Shown: positions 1 through 10,379, counted from the stretch's first letter. The stretch: DNA of 64,000 nucleotides from Branchipolynoe longqiensis (GCA_030323885.1 CM059187.1:128421168-128485167); one strand, 5' to 3'. Notes: generated by a model from the letters alone, not told the origin. Numbers and translations are program-made.

Positions 1-866
1 TTCCATGTTATTGATGACAATTGTGATGTAACGTATGGCTGTCAGCGGGAGAGGAAGAAATCTAGATGGGAGAAAAATATAATAGAGACCCGGCTAGCAG
101 CGGAGTTAGAGGAGGGAGTCCTGAGGAAAGTCGATAGTCCTCCGGCCTGTATACATGGGATCTTCGTCGTTCCAAAAGATGATGGCGGTGGGAGAAGTGT
201 CATTGACGGTAGTAAACCAAAAGGTGGGAGTGTCAACAATTACACAAAGGGGTGGCCCCAAAGTTTAAATATAGTGGGCTGGATGACGTGGTAGAATGCC
301 TGGAGAGGGGCGACTACCTAGCCACTATTGATATCAAGGATGCTTACCGCGCTGTCCATATTAAACCAGAACATAGGAAAAGACAGGGGCTTTACTGGGT
401 TTTTGAGGGTGATTCGGTGGGAACCTATATGATGGACGGGAGACTCTGTATGGGTCTCTCGTCTAGTCCGTATATATTCTCTAGAATTTCAGACTTCATT
501 GTCCGATGCGCAGGCAGAGAGGGGGTCTGCAGAATTATTAACTATCTAGACGATTTCTGCATTCTGGGTAGTACGGAGGAAGAAACTACAGGGTTGCAAC
601 AATGTGTACTCTCTATATTGCGCAGATTGTTTTTTTTTATCAGTTTTAAAAAATTGCTCTCACCAGCTAAGAAAATTAGATTCTTAGGGATCGATGTAAA
701 CTCGGAGTCGCTGGAACTTACTCTCCCTGACGATAAATTGAAGAAGCTTCGGGACATCCTCCTGCTCTTCTTGGGTCGTAGGAAGGCGACCCGTAGGGAA
801 CTCGAGAGACTCGCCGGACACCTCGCACACTGCGCCAAAGTTATCAGGGGTGGGCGAAACTTTTAG
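1..866 (+). pseudogene. Reverse transcriptase domain of the DIRS-order element, frameshifted
   Basis: This encodes the fingers and palm of a DIRS-type RT that copies element RNA into DNA. Frame 1 (from position 1) holds the N-terminal motifs: GIFVVPKDDGG, then SVIDGSKPKGGSVNNY. Near position 250 the coding frame changes by -1 at a GGGGTGG run, and the rest runs in frame 3 from about 252: LATIDIKDAYRAVHI (first catalytic Asp), LCMGLSSSPYIFS (template-grip region), then NYLDDFCILG with the catalytic Asp pair, and FLGIDVNS after it. Frame 3 ends with a stop at 864-866, but homology has already moved back to frame 1 at about 849, again at a GGGGTGG run. The start lies outside the window; the GTG at 252 is not a real start. 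The catalytic residues are intact, so the only visible lesions are the two indels. Confidence 0.85.
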
Positions 867-1563
867 TAGGCGAGTCTACGACCTTATAGGCACCCTGCGC
901 GAGCCATTCTACCGTGCACGGCTTAATGCCGGATTTAGGGAGGATATCAACTGGTGGGCATCATTCGCTGAAAGATTTAATGGTAAGGCGGGTATGCTCG
1001 GGAAGTTTGCGGTAACTACCGCGGTCTACAGTGACGCTTCGAATTGGGGAATCGGTGCTTTGCATGAGACTGACTGGTTAGCTGCTTCCTTTAAATCAGA
1101 GGACAATGAAGTGTTAGGACAGCTGATAGGACACCATCGTGTGGTGCTCCCCACTGAGGCAGGGAGGGACCACATAAACATAAAAGAGATGAGGGCTGTG
1201 ATGGAGGCGGCCACACGTTGGTCATCAGGATGGGAGGATTCCGAGATTATATTTATAACGGACAGCGCGGTAGTCCAATCCGCTCTTAATTCAGGGAGAT
1301 CCAGATCAGTTGGGATTATGACCATGCTGCGAAAATTATTCTGGCTTGCAGTCGAGAAGAACTTTACATTCTTATCAACTTACATAAATACCACAGTTAA
1401 TGTTGTGTGTGATGCCCTCAGCAGGCTAGACGTAGAGGGTAGTGCCGCTAGGATTAGTGGAGTGGATGTGGGTCGGATTATGTGCTGTGCACACCTCTTC
1501 GACGCTCCGCTGTTCTGTCTTTCCAGGACTGGAGGAGCTGAGGGCAGAGTAGCGGGGATTTGA
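850..1563 (+). pseudogene. RNase H domain of the DIRS-order element
   Basis: This continues the pol polyprotein after the second frame change; the GTG at 850 is only the edge of the open frame. It begins with the RT thumb/connection (GETFSRRVYDLIGTL) and then a complete-looking RNase H, which removes the RNA strand of the RNA-DNA hybrid. All four expected acidic positions are visible in order: TAVYSDASNWGIGA, HINIKEMRAVMEA, IIFITDSAVVQSAL and NVVCDALSRL. The frame ends in TGA at 1561-1563. No methyltransferase domain, seen in DIRS1, is recognisable between it and the recombinase remnant, which fits Ngaro better. The open 237 codons suggest a fairly recent copy. Confidence 0.85.
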
Positions 1564-1732
1564 GAAGCTTTTCTACTCAAAGAATTCGGTCACCACGAGA
1601 TCGGTCCAGATACGAAAGTATTTTGACTTCGTTGAGGCATCGGATACCGTGTATTCCTATCTAAAAACCCCTTTGCCTACCCGAATATTAAATGATCTCC
1701 GGGTAGCGACGAGTCTTCGTCTGGAGGCGTGA
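1553..1732 (+). pseudogene. Probable N-terminal stub of the tyrosine recombinase ORF
   Basis: Frame 2 opens right after a TAG at 1550-1552 and overlaps the end of pol. It reads about 59 residues including SVTTRSVQIRKYFDFVEAS, which looks like the helical N-terminal DNA-binding start of DIRS-order recombinases (a Thr-Arg followed by an aromatic KY.DF pattern). It stops at TGA 1730-1732. The catalytic part (R...HxxR...Y) is absent; only 45 bp separate the stop from repeat B1, so most of the recombinase has been lost by internal deletion. Assignment rests on position and a weak motif. Confidence 0.45.
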
Positions 1733-1777
1733 GACGAGGAGTGGTTGGGGCCTGGGCCGGTTTAGCCGGCCGGGTTT

Positions 1778-1875
1778 GGCGGTTATTGCTCAGCCAGATG
1801 GGCCTCAGCAAATAAACTAGGCTTCCACCACTTCTCGGCTTGTCTCTTATTCTCCTACGTCGTAGCCCAATTTAT
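1778..1875 (+). repeat. Split direct repeat B1 (98 bp)
   Basis: This is identical over all 98 bp to 2104-2201 (offset 326 bp). It is the first member of the B1-A2-B2 terminus. Identity between copies is expected because Ngaro/PAT elements regenerate the repeat at each round of retrotransposition. Confidence 0.9.
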
Positions 1876-2103
1876 GGGATATATAATTTATTACTATGAG
1901 TATAAAGGGGCGGAGCTATATTCCTATATCCTGCAGGATCCTAGCATTTAATGCTGCCTTTATTATTAACCCACAATATATTATTGTTATATTCGCTGCG
2001 GGCTGGTTCCTGCTGCGCTATCCTGGCGCCCCACCATGTTGTCATATGCCAGTCAGACCTTGTCATGGGCACATCGGCGCCAGCTAAAAAAATTTCTTGG
2101 TAG
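1876..2103 (+). other. A2 block between split direct repeats
   Basis: A 228-bp unique segment between the two 98-bp repeats. In the Ngaro/PAT layout this should match an A1 repeat at the element's left end, which lies outside the window. The 63-codon frame at 1896-2087 has no recognisable protein features. Confidence 0.6.
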
Positions 2104-2201
2104 GGCGGTTATTGCTCAGCCAGATGGGCCTCAGCAAATAAACTAGGCTTCCACCACTTCTCGGCTTGTCTCTTATTCTCCTACGTCGTAGCCCAATTTA
2201 T
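2104..2201 (+). repeat. Split direct repeat B2 (98 bp), right end of the element
   Basis: Exact copy of 1778-1875. The sequence diverges at 2202, which marks the right boundary of the element. Confidence 0.9.
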
Positions 2202-2216
2202 ACATATATATATCCT

Positions 2217-2275
2217 CACCATCCTAATATAACCATATATGTCGCTAGGGCGTAACACCCCCAACAAACAACAGC
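2217..2275 (+). mobile_element. SINE-1 3' tail fragment
   Basis: Matches the last 60 bp of SINE-1 (CATCCTRATATRACC ... GTCGCTAGGGCGTAACA ... CAACAAACAACA). The rest of this SINE would be on the other side of the DIRS-order element or lost. Confidence 0.65.
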
Positions 2276-3289
2276 AATATATTTGCAGTTGTTTATTTGT
2301 GGAGTGTTAGTGCAACTTGTCGGTGCGCTGCTCCATGGCTTCCCTGATCCACTGTTCGTGTATGTAGCTGGGTATCTGGACCCGGGTCGGGTGAGTGGAA
2401 AGAGCGGACACATGTGGGAGGTGGGAGGTTGTTGGGCGAGGACAATGACGGGTGTGGAGTGTATGTGTGTGTGTGTGTGAAAGACGCTGGACGTCTGGGA
2501 CGTCTGCCATACACACACATAAGTGCACAGATGTAGAATGTACAGACAGACATAGCCTCCCAGCCCCCACCCTCTCACCCCCTCACCCCCTCACCCCCTC
2601 ACCCCCTCAACCCCTCACCCCCTCAACCCCTCACCTCACCCCCCACCCCACCCCCACCCCCACCCCCACCCCCACCCCCACCCCCACCCTACCCTCTCCA
2701 TTCCCCCTGACATTGCCCTTCCGCACACATACATACGCATGCGCGTCGGCCGGTACCATCTGGCCGTCGGGACGCCAGGCTCTGGCATGTGCATGCCGCT
2801 GTAGCGAGGGTGTCGCGCCTTCCCACCCTCCTACCCTCCCTCCTCCCTCCCTCCCACCCACCCGGTTTCCCCGGACGGACAGTTTCACTAGCAGATCACC
2901 GACTGCTTCTGTAGACATTATATATAACCAACCTCATGTTCATAGCGTATTGCCACGACGTGGTTTCAATTTAATTTGTTTTTAACTGGTCGAGGAAGCT
3001 GGTATATTACTGCTACAGCTAGCTGGAGTTGTGCCTGGGTTAAAGATAACACATATATAACACTAACAGTTGGCGATATTGTGTCTGTGTGTGGGGAAAT
3101 GTGGTGATTTAGTAAAGTGTGCTTTCGCAAAGAGTACCCAGCTGACACAGCGGACGCCGGCCACACCTGCCCGGCAATAATGAAGTCGTGCCAGCTCCTG
3201 CCAGGTGGGACGAGGTCCTTCACACCGCTAAGGACAGGGGCCCGGCGCCCCGATCACCAGGATCCACATGGCACCAGGGCCACCTGCCC
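2276..3289. repeat. C-rich low-complexity DNA (core 2575-2692) within unassigned sequence
   Basis: 2276-2560 holds no recognisable gene and includes a short GT run (2461-2480). 2575-2692 is built of CTCACCCC and CCCCCA units. 2820-2860 is again C/CT-rich. 2880-3289 shows nothing I can assign. Frames across the C-rich part are compositional. Confidence 0.6.
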
Positions 3290-3372
3290 CTGACACGCCC
3301 ACCCAAACACCCACATCTACATCCACACCCACACCCACACCCACACCCACACCCACACCAACACACACATGC
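3290..3372. repeat. CACACC microsatellite
   Basis: About 80 bp of CCCACA/CACACC hexamers directly left of a HARB MITE. Confidence 0.85.
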
Positions 3373-3403
3373 ACTCACGACTGAGGGTGGTACACTTGTG
3401 TAA

Positions 3404-3727
3404 GGCCCTGTCATACCTCACCGGATTGGGGGAAATGGACAGAAACCAAACAAAGTCCGTTTTGTGTCCGTACAAGTTTTGAACATGCACAAAACTAGGA
3501 ACAGATGCCGCCGGACTGAAGTCTACGGTTCTTGTCCGGTTTGAGTTCGTTTCGTCCAATGGTTATCCAATAATGTCCGTTTCATGTCCGTTTCATGGCT
3601 GTTCGTTCAGCGTCCATTGACTCGATAGCACAAAATTTTGACACATTTTAATACATTTTGATACTTATCACCACCGTCCCAGACAATTCTGTCTGTTGCT
3701 CAATCCGGCGAGGTGTGACAGCCGCTT
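3404..3727. mobile_element. HARB-type MITE, short subfamily
   Basis: About 324 bp. The left end reads GGCCCTGTCATACCTCACCG and the right end is its near inverse complement (CAATCCGGCGAGGTGTGACA...). It is flanked by TAA at 3401-3403 and 3728-3730. It contains the 20-bp near-palindrome at 3476-3495 shared by other HARB elements, and it is the same subfamily as 47,613-47,976. No coding capacity; a TWA duplication and these termini suggest mobilisation by a PIF/Harbinger transposase (inference). Confidence 0.75.
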
Positions 3728-3795
3728 TAACCTAAGCTTCTACTGGACTTCGCTACGAAATTATCCATATGCACATTAAAATGAAAACCACACGC

Positions 3796-3872
3796 TTGGT
3801 TGCTTGTTTGGTTGGTTGTTGGGGGTTTCCGTCCTGGCAATATCTAAGGTCATATCAGGACGGCGAAAACCC
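3796..3872 (-). mobile_element. SINE-1 3' end fragment
   Basis: Reverse-oriented last 75 bp of SINE-1: CAACCAACC-type tail, then CCTGGCAATATCTAAGGTCA, then CATATCAGGACGG. Confidence 0.75.
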
Positions 3873-3936
3873 TTAACGGAATAAACAAGTGTATATTATT
3901 TCCCTTCTTCAAATTGGATGCCTTCTCTTTTTATTT

Positions 3937-3991
3937 TCCGTCATGATATGACCGTAGATGTTGCCAGTACGTAAAACCCCAACAACCAACC
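3937..3991 (+). mobile_element. SINE-1 3' end fragment
   Basis: Forward-oriented last 55 bp (TGATATGACCGTAGATGTTG ... CCAACAACCAACC). It faces the fragment at 3796-3872 with their broken 5' ends 64 bp apart. Confidence 0.75.
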
Positions 3992-4129
3992 GATCTTTTT
4001 AGCTTCCATATTAAGAGTTATATATCACGCATGATATAGCCTATGTTTCTTTAAAGTGAATGTTACATGTTGTGTTACCTGCTGCAAATTGTGTATTCAA
4101 CAGTTAGTCTATACCTTATCCGATTTAGC

Positions 4130-4245
4130 TTTTGTGTAAATAACCCTGAATTGAAAAATGGCTGGAAGACCAGTGCTTCGGCATTGACAAAATATTTATT
4201 CAGCAGAATAACAATATTTACCACAAACAAACAAAAATTAGGTGA
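4130..4245 (+). mobile_element. LINE 3'-end fragment
   Basis: Shares GGCTGGAAGACCAGTG, then TTCGGCATTGACAAAATATT and CAGAATAACAATATTTACC, with the 3' terminus of the LINE at 30.05-32.94 kb and with 61,715-61,810. It ends in an A-rich CAAACAAACAAAAA tail. Only about 100 bp remain, so it is either a strongly 5'-truncated LINE copy or a SINE using this LINE's tail. Confidence 0.7.
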
Positions 4246-4261
4246 AGAAATAAACTAAAAG

Positions 4262-4580
4262 CTTGTGGAAGAAGATGAGGTGTGTGTATGTGTGAGTTAG
4301 GGCTGGGGTGGTGGTGGTTCGGGTAGGGTGGGGGTGGTGGTGTTGGGGTGGGTGTGAGGGTGAGAGTGGGAATTGCGATGCGGTGACGTGATGGTGGGGG
4401 TGATGTTGGTGGTGGGGTGGTGTTGAGGTGGTGTTGAGGTGGGGGTGTTGGGGTGGGGATTTTGGGATGGGTGTGGTGTTGGGGGTTGGGGTGAGGGTTA
4501 AGGGTAGGGACTGTGCTGGGGTGGCGGCGGTGGTGGTGGGGGTGTGGCTCGGGGTGGAAGTGGGGGTGGGACTGGTTGGT
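4262..4580. repeat. G/T-rich low-complexity DNA
   Basis: Irregular GGTGGGGGTGTTGGGG-like DNA. The 127-codon minus-strand frame (Pro/His/Thr-rich) is compositional. The following 4581-5226 is AT-rich with no recognisable feature apart from a short CCAGAAAGTCATTCCATG match at about 4659 to the LINE end at 34.9-35.2 kb. Confidence 0.75.
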
Positions 4581-5226
4581 TCCTTGGAATAGCTGCATCA
4601 TCTGATAGAAAGTGCTGACATGAGTAGTACGTCTATGTGAAAATTATCTACCAGAAAGTCATTCCATGACCCGAAGTTTTAGCTTTAGTTTCATTTAAAA
4701 GATAGATACTCGTTTGCTTTGTTTACTAAATAAATTGCACCAATGGAACTATTTTAGATAGAAGCAGTGGGAACAACTAGTGGAAACTAACACGGAGATG
4801 TTTAAAGATCTTATCAGTTGATTTTAACATGCAATTTCAATGTGGATATTCGCTAATTTTAATACAATATTAAAATTATATGAATAGTAACTATAACATA
4901 CCTGCCAGATTATACGGATTTTGCTGTTATTTTTAGTGATGCAGACATGTTCCATTTTGATACAGGTATTTAGTTAAATTTTAGAAGTAAAAATGTGTGA
5001 CCACATTATTGCTTTGTATTCAATGCACAAGAGTACAATGTAATGGAACAATTGGTTATTGTTATTGCATAACTGCAGCTGAGGTTCAGAAACAGTCATG
5101 AATTGTGTATGTGAATGTAATGTAGTTTGTTGTAATTAATTTAATGTTTGACTAATACAATTATCTAATTGTATTCACACACTTTTTATGGCATGTCGGG
5201 CATATGTATATGAATTATTATGTGAT

Positions 5227-5622
5227 ACAGGTTCATACAAATTCATACAGATTTATAGAGATTCATACAGATTCATACATGTTCATGCAGATTCATACAG
5301 ATGCCTACAGATTCATACAGATTCATACAAATTCATACAGATTCATACAGATTCATACAGATTCATATAGATTCATATATATTCATACAGATTCGTACAG
5401 ATTCATACAGATTCATACATAGTCATACCGTTTCATACAGATTCATACACATTCATACCAATTCATACGCATTCATACATATTCATACAGATTCATACAG
5501 ATGCATACAAATTCATACAGATTCATACAGATTCATACAGATTCATACAAATTCATACAGATGCATACACATTCATACAGCTTCATACAGATTCATACAG
5601 ATTCATACAGATCCATACAGGC
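5227..5622. repeat. 10-bp minisatellite, ATTCATACAG
   Basis: About 40 tandem copies of a 10-bp unit with scattered substitutions. A 10-bp unit without stops keeps three frames open and yields the YRFIQIHTDS-type repeated peptides; these are not genes. Confidence 0.95.
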
Positions 5623-5879
5623 TTTTAGGTGGAAAATACAGATTGCCATTCAGAAAATGTGGCAGGTCTACTATAACAATGAACTTATAAATATGATGAA
5701 TGTATCTAACACTAATTAACAGTTAAAATGGTGGCAGTACTACTAATAGTAATATCTTAACTCCAGTGCCCACAATCCATAAGTGCGCCCTAAATAATTC
5801 ATTTCAAGTAGGTTCCTTGAAGATATACCATACCAACTCTGGAGAGTCATATTCGACCATCGTAATTCTTCTAATTTAA

Positions 5880-6640
5880 GCTGAATAGTCCAATGAGAAT
5901 ATCAAATTTTCCAAACCAAAATAGTTACCTAGGTTTGATCTTAATAGCTGGCATAGATACTTGTATTCTTATTATTCATTTCATCATCATCATGCTGTCG
6001 GTCTCGATGTGACATAGACTGCTTTCATTACTTGACTGCCACTCTCCATTTAGCTAAGTACATTTCATGAAAGCTGCCTGCAAAAGTGTTGAAGTGCTAC
6101 TGGCGTTTGCAAGTTAGCAGCGGCACTCTCTCGGGGAGCAAGCAGAGGTTTCACACTGGTAAGAACATGTCAAGACAGGCGCAAAACTATTTCTCCCTGC
6201 AGGGGCTGGTTGGGAGATGTTGGGAGTTCCATACATCAACCGCCCTTAATGCTGCCACAGTGACATGGTTTTCTGTCCAGGGTGTGCTCCCTAAGCCTTT
6301 GGCTCTGTCAAGAACCTGTACCAGAAGGCAGTGGTTTACAACTCTGCAGGGCAGGGGCGTCAAACTCCCTGAGGTATTGCTATACCTGCATACCCATATT
6401 ATTCATTTACTACTGCATTAAAGGGAATACTGAGTAAATGCAATAGGAATTGTTACCTCTGACGACTCTGACGACACACCAGTATTAAATTGACCTGCTT
6501 GCCTTTCAAATATCTCAAAAGTTAGTGATTTGAACTAAAAGTTGTTTCAAATTAAAGAAAAGGAGAATATGATGAACAATCTTGAATAATTACCATTGAC
6601 AATATGTCATAAACTCAAAAGCATGGGACTATACAAGTTT
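5880..6640 (+). mobile_element. TTAA-MITE, split by a retroelement
   Basis: The left half (5880-5981) has the typical GCTGAATAGTCC start and the AAATTTTCCAAACC region. The right half (6409-6640) has CAAATATCTCAAAAGTTAG and ends near GGGACTATACAAGTTTA. The chimeric element at 5982-6396 sits inside it with a 12-bp duplication, so the MITE is the older insertion. Confidence 0.75.
5982..6396 (-). mobile_element. Chimeric RTE-tail element inserted in a TTAA-MITE
   Basis: Element orientation is minus. The 5' module is 6396 down to about 6060, then roughly 60 bp of LINE tail, then CAT/ATG repeats at 5982-5993. It is flanked by an exact 12-bp duplication TATTATTCATTT at 5970-5981 and 6397-6408, diagnostic of target-primed reverse transcription. 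The LINE tail joins the module at the TAGCTAAATGGAGAG position. Confidence 0.85.
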
Positions 6641-7424
6641 ACGTAAAAGCTGCCTTGTCCACTTTATAAATTCTGTATATGTCCCAATAGAAGCACACTA
6701 CCCAATAGAAGCACATGCACCATTTCAAGATTGAAAGCACGCACAAATTTACGATCATATTCAGACTGAATGCATATAAAATAAGACAATCCAACTTTAT
6801 TTCAGAGGCACAACAAAAGCAATTCCATGAAATTATTTAACTTTGAATAGATGCACATCCATGGGTCGGCACTCACGCAGTGCGCGTCTATTGTGACATA
6901 TACAGTGTATGAATCTTTATTGATGTTTCTCGATATTGGAACATATTTTCGAAACCAAAAGACACATAGTACTTGTTGCTGCCTAGAACATAATTAAAAC
7001 TAAGTCCATTTAATAGGCTCCAGCATTAACAACACCTGCTATGTGGTCCAGAAAATTAGTTTATCAACCTAATGTATTTAGGGCAGAATCTTAAACCCAC
7101 CGTACTAGGGAACTTCAACAAAGTCCGCTAAGGGAATAAATTGATCCTTTCTAAGTTTGACAAAGAAATATTGTGATGCGACTTTCTTGTTTTATTTTGT
7201 GTCTTTTTTTGTGTGTCTTTTCTTTTTGTATAATCCTACATGCCCATATACCACAGTTAGAGTGCAGGTGGTTTGGTCACTATGGACAAATAAAAATACA
7301 CATGTACGAGAATGTTGACTGGAAGCTATGGTAACCGACGTGAGGTTATGTTGGATTAAGTCCACAACCAACATTGCCAAACACTAGCTATTTCTCAACT
7401 GAGAGTAGTGTTTCTCTCTATAGA
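6641..7424. other. Unassigned AT-rich sequence
   Basis: No gene, tandem repeat or family member recognised. The 62-codon minus frame near 7192-7380 has no supporting motif. Confidence 0.5.
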
Positions 7425-7640
7425 TATAGGCGCTGGACATCAACAGGAATAGGGCAAGGACTGGTTATCTCAGTGCCAGGATAATGTGACTGAGTGGGCT
7501 ATCGGGTCATGGTGCCAGCAGCCTGATTTCCCAAATGGGGCAGCACTATAAAGTTGCCATGAGTGCACACTGTCACAAGTCGGTACCCATCCTGATATGA
7601 CTGTAGATGTTGTCAAGAGGTGAAACTCCAAGAACCATAG
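7425..7640 (+). mobile_element. SINE-1, 5'-truncated
   Basis: Body and tail of SINE-1 without the tRNA head: GGGCAAGGACTGGTTATCTC, GATAATGTGACTGAGTGGG, GGGGCAGCACTATAAAG, CACAAGTCGGTACCCATCC and the terminal GTAGATGTTG segment. Confidence 0.85.
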
Positions 7641-7828
7641 TGCCATCGGTCATGTCTTACTACATACCATATTATATTAGTTTCCCCCCGCACTCACATG
7701 GTACTGTACATATACATGGACGTGTCAATACGAATATCATAACAATAACGATGATAATAATCTCCCTCCCGTGCCATTATACTCGCATAATGTTTATAAA
7801 TACATCACATTCATGTATATATATATAT

Positions 7829-8157
7829 TCATCATCATCATCATCATGCTGTCGGTCGCGATGCGACAAAGTCTGCTTTCATTACTTGAATGCCACTCTC
7901 CATTTAGCTCTCTGCTGTGAGAGTGATGCCCATGAGTCGGTCTTAATGTCTCTCAGCTTCAGGTTTCTCTTGATGGTATCCTTGAACTGGAGAGGAGGGC
8001 ACCCTCTCTTTATGTAACCATACAGAAGACAGTTGAGAATAGAGAATCTGCTTTGGTAGCCTGTCTGATGACATCCTCATGAGGTGTCCAGTCCAGCGGA
8101 GATTCTTTTTGATGAGAAGATCTTCCATAGAGGGAAGCCCATCCGTTCGAGTATTTC
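7829..8157 (-). pseudogene. RTE-like LINE ORF C-terminus and 3' end
   Basis: In minus orientation this encodes the distal end of a LINE polyprotein: MEDLLIKKNLRWTGHLMRM, then SDRLPKQILYSQLSS, a pattern (LRW.GH..RM...R.PK) typical of the C-terminus of non-LTR retrotransposon ORF2 proteins. A one-base change disrupts the frame after that, and the TAA stop is followed by only about 35 bp of 3' UTR containing GTCGCATCGCGAC (a short hairpin) and then a CAT/ATG repeat. The very short UTR and trinucleotide tail suggest the RTE clade. Unlike the other copies this one lacks the constant 5' module. Confidence 0.75.
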
Positions 8158-9184
8158 CTTACTTGTCACATATTGACATTATATATATTATGATGGCATT
8201 ATACATATCTTATTACATACATATATCAGTGTATATATTATATTAGTTTCCCACTCTCTCACATTGGCGCCATATCTTATATAGCTCGCCCACATACATG
8301 TCTTACTATATATATATATAAATGTGCCTACATCAAAAGGAGAAACAAGCGCAGATGGGATGGACAATCTTTATTGCTTGTCTGGCTAGCAATTATATGC
8401 CTACCGGTTAAAGTTTGAAAGCTGGCCGAAGACTGACCAATATGGAGGGCCGGCGTCCGAACCCGCCGTTTTGGCGCCCCTGCAGGGCAGGTCCGGGCTA
8501 ACAAGTAAGGCATTGATTGGACAATATTGGAATAATAATATTACAGAACGATAATATTAATAAGTACTTTAACTCCGGCATTTATATACGCATAATATAT
8601 ATTATACTCCTTATATATATATATTAATTCCCCATGTCGCACATGGTACCACATATCTCTGTCGGTGCTAAGACATCTATAAATGCATGCCTGGCGGCCT
8701 GTCGGTTCGCCGGTGGACTTCTCAGTGCAGACGACACCTGGACCCGGCCATGCGTGACGCGGCGCGTGGCTTGGGAGCTGGTAGCTGGGTTCTTGGCAGG
8801 CCTGAAGGGCACAGATGTAAGCTGACAGACGACACTCCACGTGGCAGACGACACTGCGCCATCGCTAAGTCCCCGATTACCGCCCACTTAAAATTCCAGG
8901 TGATGGTTACGCATGGCTGGATGACGCCCGTCACACATGCGTGACCTCTCTCCACCCCACCCCACTGCCTAGATGGATCATTGTGATTCGCTGGTGTGTG
9001 TGGGTGAGGAGGGTGAGGGGGAAGGTGAGATATGCCTCTGGCAGTCTCTACTTCTTTACATCCCCCCTACCTCCTCTCCTTCCCTCTACTTCCTCCGCGC
9101 TTCCCATCTCTGGGCATCTATCTTTATGCATCCACGGCGTCCATTGGCTGCAATGTTCCACTTCCGGTTCAAATTGTCTCACCT
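8158..9184. other. Unassigned sequence
   Basis: AT-rich to about 8640, with TATATA patches. 8640-9180 is GC-richer with frames open on both strands but no recognisable domain. No repeat family member recognised. Confidence 0.4.
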
Positions 9185-9822
9185 AAGCCCGCCTCTGTTG
9201 TCAACTCCCCCCACCCCCACCTCCACTCCCACCCCCACCCCACATCTACATCCATACCCCTCCACGCATACCCACCAATATACACGTATACCTACACTTA
9301 CACCCACACCCACACCCATATCCACACCAACACCAACCCCAACACCCACACCCACACCAACACTCACATCCACAGCAACACTCACACTCACACCCACACC
9401 CATACCAACACCCACACCAACACTCACACTCACACCCCCACACACACCTATACCAACACCCACACCAACACTCACACTCACACCAATGCCCACATTCACA
9501 CCCACACCCACATCCAGATCCAGATCCGTACCTCCCACATCCACACCCACACGCACCCACAACCACACTCCACACCTCCCACACCAATATACATACCCAC
9601 TCCCAATTGTCATACCCACACACACATCAACTCCTACACCCACACCTACACCAATACACACACCCACACCTACACCCATTCCCACACCCGCACCTACATC
9701 CATACCTTCATCCACACCTGGACCCACACCCTCAGCCACACCCACACCCACACCTAGTCCCACGCACACACCCACTCCCAGTCCCACACACACATACCTA
9801 CACCCACATTCACACCCACAGG
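9185..9822. repeat. CA-rich microsatellite, CACACC/CACTCA hexamers
   Basis: About 640 bp of imperfect CACACC, CACTCA and CCAACA hexamers. It is responsible for the 293-codon Thr/Pro-rich plus frame and the Val/Gly- and Cys/Gly-rich minus frames. Confidence 0.95.
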
Positions 9823-9921
9823 TTTTCATTTTGGGTTTCCATATCACACTTTAATACCCAGTTCCAGAGAATGTCCTATATATGGATATATATATATTTT
9901 TTTGTATATATGTATGTGTGT

Positions 9922-9923
<2 letters not shown>

Positions 9924-9982
<59 letters not shown>
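9924..9982. repeat. TA dinucleotide microsatellite
   Basis: About 29 perfect TA units directly abutting MITE-H. Confidence 0.95.
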
Positions 9983-9985
<3 letters not shown>

Positions 9986-9987
9986 TC

Positions 9988-10240
9988 TATATTTGAAGAG
10001 TTCAGGCGCAAAACCCAGTAAACGCCAATCCAAAAGTGCATTTAAAATAACAGATTTTGATCTGACAATTTTAATTTTGACTAATTCCAATTTTGTTGTG
10101 ATGGCATGATTAGGAGCAATGACCAAAAAAGTAGTAATGTAAAAATATCTAATTCTTTGTAGGTTTGATTCCAATGTTCATCTCAATTTTTGGATCGGCG
10201 CTTATGGAGTTTTGCGCCTGCACTCTCCATTTTATATAAA
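9988..10240. mobile_element. MITE-H copy
   Basis: Inverted ends: GAAGAGTTCAGGCGCAAAAC ... AAACGCC at the left, and GGCGC ... GTTTTGCGCCTGCACTC at the right. Same family as 29,487-29,728. Both copies sit against long TA runs. No coding sequence. Confidence 0.75.
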
Positions 10241-10379
10241 TATTTATGCACATATATATAGCTTGTATATACTCAGACTCTTATCTTTGAACCTAAGCAC
10301 ACTTGCATTTTTAATCAGTAGCTATCACATCACCTGTCTGCAGCTGATAAGCATACATCTGCGTTAACACACAATCCGG

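Larger units (their letters stand above)
1..2201 (+). mobile_element. DIRS-order tyrosine-recombinase retrotransposon (Ngaro/PAT-like), 5' end outside window
   Basis: Reading left to right, the element carries a reverse transcriptase, an RNase H, a short remnant resembling the start of a tyrosine recombinase, then a 98-bp exact direct repeat flanking a 228-bp unique block. The RT has the DIRS-type palm YLDDF motif and the RNase H follows directly, as in DIRS-order pol. The B1-A2-B2 arrangement at the 3' end is the split direct repeat known from Ngaro and PAT elements; DIRS1 proper uses inverted termini instead. A1 would lie left of the window and cannot be checked. Two single-base frame changes and a severely shortened recombinase make this copy non-autonomous. 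It ends about 15 bp before a SINE-1 3' tail, so it probably landed in or beside a SINE. Confidence 0.85.

Noticed and set aside
4490..4510. TTAAGGGTAGGG resembling telomeric repeat
   Set aside because: A single occurrence within G/T-rich low-complexity DNA; no tandem TTAGGG array.
8973..9854. Long Thr/Pro-rich open frame (293 codons)
   Set aside because: It lies wholly over CACACC-type hexamers after its first 60 codons; the first part shows no domain. Both strands are open, as expected for simple repeats.
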